NCBI GenBank assembly: GCA_024277485.1 | Contig: JAJRVA010000096.1 | Coordinates: forward strand, 1 to 6,513 | DNA: 6,513 bases | Source: Deltaproteobacteria bacterium | GTDB lineage: Bacteria > Desulfobacterota > Desulfobulbia > Desulfobulbales > Desulfobulbaceae | Direction of reading: 5' to 3' | Part shown: positions 1 to 5,685 of the stretch, piece after piece | Position numbering within the stretch: the stretch's first letter is position 1 | Layout: each line of letters begins with the position of its first letter | Made by a program: the position numbers and the translations under genes | Notes under the pieces: generated by a model | Database searches by the model: none | Told to the model about the DNA's origin: nothing | The model's input: only the letters and a program-made list of their open reading frames with translations

Positions 1-923
1 GTGAGGGCTGCCGGGTGCGTTCTTTTGTCGAGAAGCCGGACCTGGAGACCGCCGAAGAGTATGTGGCCAGTGGAGAGTACCTGTGGAACAGTGGAATGTT
101 CGCTTTTTCAATGCAGACCCTGCTGGCTGAATTTGCCGAACACGGTCCCGCCATCCTGGCAGGCATGTCGGACGCCGTTACCCGTGGCGCCCCTGACGGT
201 GTCTTTTTCCGGTTTGACAAGGCGGCCATGGAAAAGTGCCCAGATGATTCCGTCGACTATGCCCTGATGGAGAAAACGAACAGGGCCGCGGTTGTCGAGG
301 CAGATATCGGGTGGAGTGATGTCGGTTCATGGCGGGCTCTCTGGGAGCTTGAGGAAAAAGACGGGCAGGGAAATGTGCTGTCCGGCGATGTGATGCTGGA
401 AGATGTGCAAAACTCCCTGATCCGGGCCGAGGATACCCTGGTTGCCGCGGTAGGACTGCGGGACACCATGGTCGTCGAGACGGCTGATGCGGTTCTGGTT
501 GCCCCGATTTCACGCTCTCAGGATATAAAGAAGATAGTCCGAAAATTAAAGAAAGATGGGCGTGATGAGTTCCATATCCACAAGACCGTTTACCGGCCCT
601 GGGGAAGTTATACGACGCTGGAGAGGCAGGAACGGTTTCAGATCAAGCGGATAACCGTCAATCCCGGCGCCAAACTTTCCCTGCAGATGCACCATCATCG
701 TCATGAGCACTGGATAGTCGTCAAAGGGATGGCAAAGGTGACAAACGGTGAGGAAACCGTCATGCTGGACGAGAACCACTCAACCTATATAACAGCCGGA
801 CTCATGCACAGGCTGGAAAATCCAGGCAGCATACCCCTTGAGCTTATTGAGGTTCAGATCGGCAGCTATCTCGGGGAAGACGATATTGTCCGGTTTGATG
901 ATGAATACGGAAGAAAGATATAG
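1..923 (+). CDS. manC: Mannose-1-phosphate guanylyltransferase / mannose-6-phosphate isomerase, 5'-truncated by window edge
   Basis: This bifunctional type II enzyme isomerises fructose-6-P to mannose-6-P and makes GDP-mannose from mannose-1-P and GTP in the cytoplasm, feeding exopolysaccharide or O-antigen synthesis. The frame is open to the left edge (first full codon at 3) and ends at TAG 921-923, giving about 306 residues. The family is usually about 470-480 residues, so roughly the first 170, including the nucleotide-binding loop, lie outside the window. Visible motifs are FVEKP near 24-38 (the sugar-nucleotide pyrophosphorylase motif), GWSDVGSW at 309-332, and the C-terminal cupin isomerase block with QMHHHRHEHW at 684-713, which carries the metal-binding histidines and glutamate. 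The linker YRPWGSY before the cupin is also typical. The C-terminus looks intact. The homologues algA, cpsB and xanB share this architecture, so the symbol reflects the family rather than a specific pathway. The gene is convergent with the PilZ gene, 68 nt away. Confidence 0.95.
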   Translation, partial: EGCRVRSFVEKPDLETAEEYVASGEYLWNSGMFAFSMQTLLAEFAEHGPAILAGMSDAVTRGAPDGVFFRFDKAAMEKCPDDSVDYALMEKTNRAAVVEADIGWSDVGSWRALWELEEKDGQGNVLSGDVMLEDVQNSLIRAEDTLVAAVGLRDTMVVETADAVLVAPISRSQDIKKIVRKLKKDGRDEFHIHKTVYRPWGSYTTLERQERFQIKRITVNPGAKLSLQMHHHRHEHWIVVKGMAKVTNGEETVMLDENHSTYITAGLMHRLENPGSIPLELIEVQIGSYLGEDDIVRFDDEYGRKI

Positions 924-991
924 ATCGCGAAGCCCCTGATCAACAGGCCCGCATGGATACTCCAGCTGGAGAGGTTCCTGCTGAATTCAGG

Positions 992-1393
992 TTATGCTTC
1001 TTTTTTCAGAAAGTTGAGCTGGTCATCCTTTTTTGTTGCTGCATCCGGAAACCGGGCATGGAAGGCCTCGACATACCTGTTGATAACACGCCTGTCTTCA
1101 ACCGAGGCGTGAAAAAATTCAATTCCGTTATGAAACATGCCGTCATGGTGATTGGATGAATGGATGATCCTTCCCATGACCTCAACGAGGTCATCTTCCA
1201 GGCCGATGGTAATCATAACCTGCTGCCCTGCCGTCAGCTGAACATGCGTTTCCATGAGTATGCCGCCGATACTGATATTCAGGGTTCTTCCCATGCTGTA
1301 ATTTCCCTGAACTCCCTGCTCGTCGACAACGATATAGTCGAGAAGGTTCAAAGACTCCGGCCTGACATAGCGCCTGCGTTCACTGTTACTCAT
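992..1393 (-). CDS. PilZ-domain c-di-GMP-binding protein
   Basis: This is a 133-residue cytoplasmic protein that is essentially a single PilZ domain, the receptor fold for cyclic di-GMP. The signature is complete: an N-terminal arginine cluster ERRRYVR (RxxxR at R7 and R11), followed by NISIGG at residues 39-44, matching [D/N]xSxxG. The rest reads as beta strands of the barrel (for example VMITIGLEDD and VEVMGRIIHS) followed by a C-terminal helix. There is no signal peptide, membrane segment or output domain, so it probably acts through a protein partner, as stand-alone PilZ adaptors do. The ATG at 1393 is preferred: AGGA lies 6 nt upstream (1400-1403). A longer in-frame start at 1480 would sit upstream of the -10 element at 1465-1470. 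The gene is divergent from the cytochrome operon. The PilZ assignment is firm; the process it controls cannot be read from sequence. Confidence 0.9.
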   Translation of the reverse strand: MSNSERRRYVRPESLNLLDYIVVDEQGVQGNYSMGRTLNISIGGILMETHVQLTAGQQVMITIGLEDDLVEVMGRIIHSSNHHDGMFHNGIEFFHASVEDRRVINRYVEAFHARFPDAATKKDDQLNFLKKEA

Positions 1394-1399
1394 TTTTTT

Positions 1400-1403
1400 T
1401 CCT
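1400..1403 (-). promoter_or_regulatory. Ribosome binding site of the PilZ gene
   Basis: On the minus strand AGGA lies 6 nt before the ATG at 1393, separated by a run of A residues. It decides for this start over the upstream in-frame ATG at 1480. Confidence 0.65.
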
Positions 1404-1464
1404 GTATAAACGTGTGAGGTATAAAGAGTGTGCTGTTCACCCGGCGCCAACACATTTCTTTTTA

Positions 1465-1493
1465 AATTTACATTGTTCACTATTCTTTGTCAA
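1465..1493 (-). promoter_or_regulatory. Sigma70-type promoter for the PilZ gene
   Basis: On the minus strand a perfect -35 TTGACA (1488-1493) is followed after exactly 17 bp by TAAATT (1465-1470), a 4/6 match to TATAAT. Transcription would begin near 1458, giving a 5' UTR of about 65 nt before the ATG at 1393. This is predicted from consensus match only. Confidence 0.55.
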
Positions 1494-1525
1494 ATACAGC
1501 ATGCCGTTCAGGTCAAAATTACCGT

Positions 1526-1542
1526 CTGCAAAAGGTTTGCAG
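1526..1542. repeat. Perfect inverted repeat CTGCAAA-AGG-TTTGCAG, candidate operator
   Basis: Seven-bp perfect arms flank a 3-bp centre. The repeat sits about 30 bp upstream of the -35 of the operon promoter and about 33 bp upstream of the -35 of the PilZ promoter. This is between the two divergent promoters, where a dimeric regulator could act on both. No T-run follows on either strand, so it does not read as a terminator. The binding role is inferred; no regulator family is recognised from the motif. Confidence 0.4.
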
Positions 1543-1572
1543 CAGCATAAATTGTATAAAAAAGTGAGCAGG

Positions 1573-1602
1573 TTGACACTTTACATATAAAAGTAGTAAA
1601 CT
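1573..1602 (+). promoter_or_regulatory. Sigma70-type promoter for the cytochrome/porin operon
   Basis: A perfect -35 TTGACA (1573-1578) is followed after 18 bp by TAAACT (1597-1602), a 4/6 match to TATAAT. The surrounding DNA is very AT-rich. Transcription would start near 1609, leaving a 5' leader of about 140 nt before the ATG at 1749. ACTTT at 1578-1582, AAAGT at 1590-1594 and ACTTT at 1600-1604 form short inverted motifs across the spacer and -10 that could serve a repressor. That last point is weak. Confidence 0.55.
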
Positions 1603-1615
1603 TTATTAATCGTGC

Positions 1616-1729
1616 CCGGAATCTATAATTATGGCAGGATACATGATTCCGGCGTGAGTGTGAACAGGCCGACACCACAGTGTCTTCCGATGCAGCTTTT
1701 TTAGCGAATATTTTCAGGTTCTGCCATAA
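1616..1729 (+). promoter_or_regulatory. Structured 5' leader with alternative helices, possible cis-regulatory RNA
   Basis: CCGGAATC (1616-1623) pairs perfectly with GATTCCGG (1645-1652), making an 8-bp stem with a 21-nt loop. Inside that loop TTATGGCAG (1629-1637) is a perfect 9-nt complement of CTGCCATAA (1721-1729), extendable by G-U, A-U and U-G pairs to 12 bp (1629-1640 with 1718-1729). A short hairpin GACAC-CACA-GTGTC (1671-1684) lies between. The distal arm ends one base before the purine-rich GAGGGGG (1731-1737) that may be the ribosome binding site. The two helices would be hard to form together, which is the layout of a switch. It does not match any riboswitch consensus I can recall, including the c-di-GMP-I (GEMM) type. 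Confidence 0.35.
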
Positions 1730-1730
1730 C

Positions 1731-1737
1731 GAGGGGG
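1731..1737 (+). promoter_or_regulatory. Probable ribosome binding site of the decaheme cytochrome gene
   Basis: GAGGGGG ends 11 nt before the ATG at 1749, slightly farther than ideal. AGGAA directly abuts the ATG and is too close to serve. The site supports 1749 rather than the GTG at 1680 as the start. Confidence 0.45.
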
Positions 1738-1748
1738 CATACCAGGAA

Positions 1749-2768
1749 ATGAAGAATTACCCGGTCCGTGCGTATTCTCTTATTTTTTTTGTGTTCATTT
1801 TCTTCGTGGTTACAGGTGGATGCAGGAACCTGAAGGGCTCAAAATCCATTCGGTCGATCAGTGATTACGAAAAAATGATTGTCGGTGATCTGTATGCCGA
1901 CTATGTGGGTACGCAGAACTGCCTGATGGCCTGCCACGAACATGACCGGTTGAGCCATTATTTTGAGGCCAGCACCATGGGGGCCCAGTTGAAGAAGGGA
2001 TCCGGAATGCCCCTGGTGGATTGCGAGTCCTGTCATGGCCCCGGCAGTCTTGCCATAAAGGACCTGACACCGGACCTGGTTGAGGAAAATACGGTCAGAG
2101 GCATCAAGACACCCTGTGATTACAAGACCCTGATAGACCTGAAAAACCTGCCGGCTCCGGCTCAGTCCCTTATCTGCCTGAAGTGTCATTCCGCCAATGC
2201 AACCTTTAATCTCCATAACTGGAGTGCGAGTCTGCACGCCCAGAATGAAGTCTCCTGCTTTGATTGTCACGATGTCCACGCCAGCCCGGATTTAAAGGTC
2301 TCACCAATTAACAGCGGCAAGTTGTGTTTTGCGTGCCACCAGTCATCCCAGGCGGAATTTTTATTGCCGAGTCACCATCCGCTTAACGAAGGAAGGATAT
2401 TTTGCACCGACTGTCATGATCCGCATGGCAGTACATCGGAGCTGTTGAGAAAGGATGACGTGAGGGAAACCTGTCTCCAGTGCCATCCGGAAAAAAGAGG
2501 GCCGTTTGTTTATGAACATGCTGATGTGGCGGAGGACTGTCTGAACTGCCATAATCAGCATGGTTCCGTGAACAGCTACCTGCTCAATGCGCGGGAGCCG
2601 TTTCTGTGTCTTCAGTGTCACGAGGGACATCGTATTACCGCCCCGGACGGGAGCCCCATTTCAAGGGAATCCGCAAGAGGCCTCTATACGAGGTGTTCGG
2701 ACTGCCACGCCAGGATTCATGGCTCGGACATTCCCTCAGGTTCAGGCCGGGGAAGGTTCATACAGTGA
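1749..2768 (+). CDS. Decaheme c-type cytochrome, DmsE/MtrA/PioA family, probable lipoprotein
   Basis: This is the electron-carrying half of a porin-cytochrome conduit. It is expected in the periplasm, threaded into the adjacent barrel, passing electrons between periplasmic carriers and the cell exterior. From the ATG at 1749 it has 339 residues, close to MtrA. Residues 1-24 form a hydrophobic export signal ending VVTGG before C25, a loose lipobox with no good signal peptidase I site, so lipid anchoring is likely but not certain. Ten heme sites begin at residues 58, 92, 143, 170, 193, 219, 242, 264, 287 and 316. Nine are CXXCH; the first is CLMACH, that is CX3CH, at 1920-1937. Additional histidines for bis-His ligation are plentiful, for example in HYFEAS, SHHPL and DPHGS. 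It is the first gene of the operon, 11 nt before the barrel gene. The heme count and the MtrB-like neighbour make the family call strong. Confidence 0.9.
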   Translation: MKNYPVRAYSLIFFVFIFFVVTGGCRNLKGSKSIRSISDYEKMIVGDLYADYVGTQNCLMACHEHDRLSHYFEASTMGAQLKKGSGMPLVDCESCHGPGSLAIKDLTPDLVEENTVRGIKTPCDYKTLIDLKNLPAPAQSLICLKCHSANATFNLHNWSASLHAQNEVSCFDCHDVHASPDLKVSPINSGKLCFACHQSSQAEFLLPSHHPLNEGRIFCTDCHDPHGSTSELLRKDDVRETCLQCHPEKRGPFVYEHADVAEDCLNCHNQHGSVNSYLLNAREPFLCLQCHEGHRITAPDGSPISRESARGLYTRCSDCHARIHGSDIPSGSGRGRFIQ

Positions 2769-2779
2769 GGTGTAAGACG

Positions 2780-4747
2780 ATGCATCGATGTGTACTTGCA
2801 GTCCTGGTGCTTTTCCATGTTCTTTGCCCGGCAGTTGCGCCTGCAGGGGCAGAAGAGACCACCACTCTCTCTGCCGCAGAGGATAATGAAAGCCCGAACA
2901 AAAGCGACGAGACTGTCCCGCAGTATGAACCGGAAGGTTCGGTGTACCTGGGTTACAGGTGGGTGTTTCAGGAAGACTCTCTTAAGGCGGCTGAATATCA
3001 GTACCCGCATCCATCGGCAACTTTCGGCGTTGATGTCCTGGCAGCTACCCTGCCGCACAGGTATCACCTGAACGCCGAGTTTCTGAATAAAAAAGATTAT
3101 TACAGTGACCTGGGGTATGCGTATAAGGATTTGCTGTTATTCAGGAATATCTCCGTCGGTCTGCGCCATAACCTCGACCATTTCAATTACCAGTTTCCGG
3201 GTGACCCGCCGTTTATCATCTATGATGACAGGAACAGCGGAGACAGGTATTTCATTGATTATTTCAATAATCAGTTTTCGCTCAGGTTCAAAGCGCCTGA
3301 TTTTCCCCTGCACGCTTTTGTCGGGAACAGGTATGTTGCCCGGGACGGCGCAGTTGAAGAACGTTTTGTGCTGGGCAATTTTCGCACCCTGACCAAGACG
3401 TCGGAAACCCGTGCAATCGACTGGAGATCAAGTGAGACCACCATCGGCGCGAACAGTCATTTAGGTCCGCTGGAGCTGGAGTACACGTACGATTTTTCTG
3501 AATTTAATCCGGGTTCCGATGCTGTTCTCTACGATGCCTATCCGACTTTTTATTATTTTGATCGGCCGGCGGATGTGTATCCCCACAGCGCTGTTCCGGA
3601 AACCGAGTACTCATCAAACCATCTGAAGCTGCACACCTCGTACACAGGTCAGATTGTTGCTTCGGCCACGCTGAGTAATCTTGAGCAGAAGAACAATTTC
3701 AGCCGAACGGAATCATCCGTCTGGAGAGGTGCCTTTGACTTCAGATGGCTGCCCGACCCGGTCATCGGCCTGTTTTTCAAATACCGTCATAAAAACCGGG
3801 ATGCTGACAATCCTGCACAGGTGACCCTTGCCGGCCTGACCGCCACCAATACCTATTCCGTGAGAAAGTCTCTTTCCTATGAGAAAGATGTATTCTCCCT
3901 GTCGGCGAGATACAAGCCCGTGTCCAGGTTTTCTCTCCTGACATCCTATGAGTTTGAATACCTGCAGCGAAAAGACGTTGAGGAGTGGGAAGTCCTGCCG
4001 GACAACTCCGGCATTCACCACCTCAACCTTACCGCCTACGGCAAGCCGGTCAACAGGCTCAAGCTGAAGGCAGTCTATGACTACAGATACTATGACAACC
4101 CGTCATATAATACTGATCCCGATTACTCGAACCAGATACGGGTGACGGCAACGTACATGCCTGTTTCCTGGCTCACCGTGTATGGCGACTACAAGGTGGG
4201 CCTGACCAGCCGGGAAGATCTGCGCTACCTGGATCCGGTGCCTCCGTATCTCACCGAGGGCGGTGAACGGGACGGCAGAACAGACAGGTTCCTGGCCAGT
4301 TTTTCGTTTCTGCTCACTCCCAAATCGACCCTTACCGCAAGCTGGGCATATAACAGGTGGAAGGTGGAACAGGACCTGCTCTACTGGACAAGCCAGGGAA
4401 CGCCCTATAGAGATATCGGTGTTCCGTATACTGACAAATCCAATACATTCTCCCTGGCATGGCAATACCTCTTCAGCGGCGACCTGACCATGACGGCAGA
4501 CATAAGCCAAACCATTTCAGAAGGAGAGTGGCTGACGGGTGATGTCACGTCGGAACCCGGTTCTCTGGGCGCGTTTACACCTCTCAAGAACGTTGAGACC
4601 CTGTTGACCCTTGAGTTGCGCAAGAGGTTCCTGGACGACTGGGAGGCCGGTGTCAGACTGTATGTCGACCTGTATAATGACCGGGCCGGCGGCAGCAGGG
4701 ACGGACAGTTTTATGCCGCAACCTTCAGCCTGAGGAGGTATTTTTGA
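2780..4747 (+). CDS. MtrB/PioB-family outer-membrane beta-barrel, decaheme-associated porin
   Basis: This outer-membrane porin is expected to sheath the decaheme cytochrome encoded just upstream, forming the trans-outer-membrane electron conduit. The start at 2780 gives 655 residues, in the MtrB/PioB size range. Residues 1-24 are a Sec signal ending PAGA before EE. A short polar acidic stretch (about 25-50) follows, then many alternating aromatic/polar beta strands rich in Y, F, R and D (for example SVGLRHNLDH, LELEYTYDFSEF, RLKLKAVYDYRYYD). The chain ends FSLRRYF with a C-terminal Phe, the usual barrel-assembly signal. The only cysteines (4 and 16) are in the signal peptide, so the N-terminal CXXC of Shewanella MtrB is absent. 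GAGG at 2767-2770, overlapping the stop of the cytochrome gene, is the ribosome binding site. An in-frame start at 2606 would overlap the cytochrome and bury the signal peptide. The family call rests on the barrel pattern, size and decaheme partner. Confidence 0.85.
   Translation: MHRCVLAVLVLFHVLCPAVAPAGAEETTTLSAAEDNESPNKSDETVPQYEPEGSVYLGYRWVFQEDSLKAAEYQYPHPSATFGVDVLAATLPHRYHLNAEFLNKKDYYSDLGYAYKDLLLFRNISVGLRHNLDHFNYQFPGDPPFIIYDDRNSGDRYFIDYFNNQFSLRFKAPDFPLHAFVGNRYVARDGAVEERFVLGNFRTLTKTSETRAIDWRSSETTIGANSHLGPLELEYTYDFSEFNPGSDAVLYDAYPTFYYFDRPADVYPHSAVPETEYSSNHLKLHTSYTGQIVASATLSNLEQKNNFSRTESSVWRGAFDFRWLPDPVIGLFFKYRHKNRDADNPAQVTLAGLTATNTYSVRKSLSYEKDVFSLSARYKPVSRFSLLTSYEFEYLQRKDVEEWEVLPDNSGIHHLNLTAYGKPVNRLKLKAVYDYRYYDNPSYNTDPDYSNQIRVTATYMPVSWLTVYGDYKVGLTSREDLRYLDPVPPYLTEGGERDGRTDRFLASFSFLLTPKSTLTASWAYNRWKVEQDLLYWTSQGTPYRDIGVPYTDKSNTFSLAWQYLFSGDLTMTADISQTISEGEWLTGDVTSEPGSLGAFTPLKNVETLLTLELRKRFLDDWEAGVRLYVDLYNDRAGGSRDGQFYAATFSLRRYF
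4732..4738 (+). promoter_or_regulatory. Strong ribosome binding site within the 3' end of the barrel gene, serving a TTG start
   Basis: GAGGAGG ends 5 nt before the TTG at 4744. It is the strongest Shine-Dalgarno in the window and fixes the start of the next gene, whose TTG overlaps the barrel gene's stop (TTGA). Translational coupling is likely. Confidence 0.75.
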
Positions 4748-5685
4748 AGGGGTATGCAGACATCCGGTCAGCTTTTCTGCTGCTGGTTTTCCTCATGCTG
4801 TTCTCGCCTGCGCCGGCAGCCGGTCAGACCAGGATAGGTGTTATCATGTCCGGCAATATTCCCTACTATGCGGCAATGCACCAGACGTTTGTCGATACTT
4901 TGAAGGCCCGGCTTTCCAACGGGAAGGATGTCGAAATAATCCTGCAGAGGCCCTTTCCCGACCCCATTGCCTGGAGCAATGCGGCCCGGAAGCTCATTGC
5001 CTTTGATGTTGATCTCATTGTGACGTACGGTTCGCCGGCAACACTTGCTGTTGTGGAGGAAAAGAGTGAGATTCCTGTTGTGTATGCGGGGGTGTATGAC
5101 CCTGAAAATATCTTGATTTCAGGTAGATATATAACCGGCTGCGGGTACAGGGTTCCCCTTTCGAGCCTTCTCCGGTATATGAAACATCTCAGGAAGATTA
5201 AGACCCTGGGCGTTGTCTATGCCGGTATCGAGGAAGATTCTGTGCGCCAGAAGGACGAGCTGGAAAAACTGGCCCGCAAACAGGGAATAACCCTGAAAAA
5301 AATTAACATCAGGTCCCGGGACGATATCGGGAAGCTGGCGCGTCTGTCCGAGGAAGATGCTGTTTTTATAACCGGCAGCGCTCTGGCCCACCTCTGGCTC
5401 GATGATATCGTGGAAGCCGCAGGGAATGACAAGGATCCTGTGGCGGATATTTTTCCGGACCCCAGGGGGACAGGTGTGCTGATGACCCTGTACCATCCGC
5501 CCGCGGAACAGGGGGAAAAGGCGGCGGAAATGGTTTCCCGGATACTTGGCGGCGAGCAGCCGAAAGATATAGCCTCTGACGTGCACCGGGATACCGAGCT
5601 GGTCTTCAATCTTGTCGAGGCAGACAGAATGGGGATTACTTTTCCGATCCAGCTGCTGGTTGAGGCGACAAGGGTGGTCAGATGA
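4744..5685 (+). CDS. ABC-type solute-binding protein, PF04392 (ABC_sub_bind/TrpX-like) family
   Basis: This is a 313-residue periplasmic binding protein. Residues 1-27 are a Sec signal (hydrophobic core about 10-20, cleavage likely after AAG). The mature chain starts TRIGVIMSGNIPYY, the first strand of a type I periplasmic-binding fold. LIVTYGSPATLAVVEE and IPVVYAGVYDP follow, then a second lobe with TLGVVYAGIEEDS. The end (about 276-313: PKDIASDVHRDTELVFNL, then ADRMGI) matches the characteristic C-terminus of PF04392. Ligands vary in this family (tryptophan or tyrosine in TrpX-type members), so the substrate is unknown. The start is TTG with a strong Shine-Dalgarno, overlapping the barrel stop by 4 nt; the end overlaps the next gene by ATGA. 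No permease or ATPase gene is visible. It may act as a sensor input or feed a transporter encoded elsewhere. Confidence 0.85.
   Translation: MKGYADIRSAFLLLVFLMLFSPAPAAGQTRIGVIMSGNIPYYAAMHQTFVDTLKARLSNGKDVEIILQRPFPDPIAWSNAARKLIAFDVDLIVTYGSPATLAVVEEKSEIPVVYAGVYDPENILISGRYITGCGYRVPLSSLLRYMKHLRKIKTLGVVYAGIEEDSVRQKDELEKLARKQGITLKKINIRSRDDIGKLARLSEEDAVFITGSALAHLWLDDIVEAAGNDKDPVADIFPDPRGTGVLMTLYHPPAEQGEKAAEMVSRILGGEQPKDIASDVHRDTELVFNLVEADRMGITFPIQLLVEATRVVR

Larger units (their letters stand above)
1394..1748. other. Divergent intergenic regulatory region between the PilZ gene and the electron-conduit operon
   Basis: This 355-bp stretch is AT-richer than the flanking genes and has no credible coding sequence. 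It holds the PilZ promoter on the minus strand, a 17-bp inverted repeat at 1526-1542, the operon promoter at 1573-1602, and a leader of about 140 nt with two inverted complementary segments that could fold as alternative RNA structures. An in-frame GTG at 1680 would extend the cytochrome into this region, but it lacks a ribosome binding site and would bury the signal peptide. Confidence 0.75.

Noticed and set aside
924..991. Palindromes CTCCAGCTGGAG (960-971) and CTGAATTCAG (981-990) between the convergent genes as a bidirectional terminator
   Set aside because: They have no proper loops, the alternative stem is 4 bp, and no suitable T-run follows directly. Short palindromes like these are common by chance.
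1394..1480. Longer PilZ open frame from ATG at 1480
   Set aside because: The extra 29 codons span the predicted -10 and transcription start region, while the ATG at 1393 has AGGA at 6-nt spacing and starts directly before the PilZ arginine motif.
1671..1702. Hairpin GACAC/GTGTC followed by CTTTTTT as a leader terminator or attenuator
   Set aside because: The stem is only 5 bp and the T-run begins 11 nt after it, so it does not fit an intrinsic terminator.
1680..1748. GTG start at 1680 for the decaheme cytochrome, adding 23 residues
   Set aside because: There is no Shine-Dalgarno before 1680, and the extension would place a polar stretch ahead of an otherwise well-formed signal sequence beginning MKNYPVR at 1749.
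1605..1748. GEMM (c-di-GMP-I) riboswitch upstream of the cytochrome, as seen in some related bacteria
   Set aside because: The conserved GEMM core elements and tetraloop/receptor pattern are not recognisable in the leader; only generic helices are seen.
1839..2279. Antisense open frame of 146 codons opposite the cytochrome, and similar long frames opposite or inside the other genes
   Set aside because: They show no domain pattern, signal or ribosome site and are explained by the codon composition of the real genes on the plus strand.
2606..2779. Longer barrel open frame starting at 2606 inside the cytochrome gene
   Set aside because: It would overlap 163 nt of heme-binding coding sequence and bury the Sec signal peptide that starts at 2780 with a proper ribosome site.
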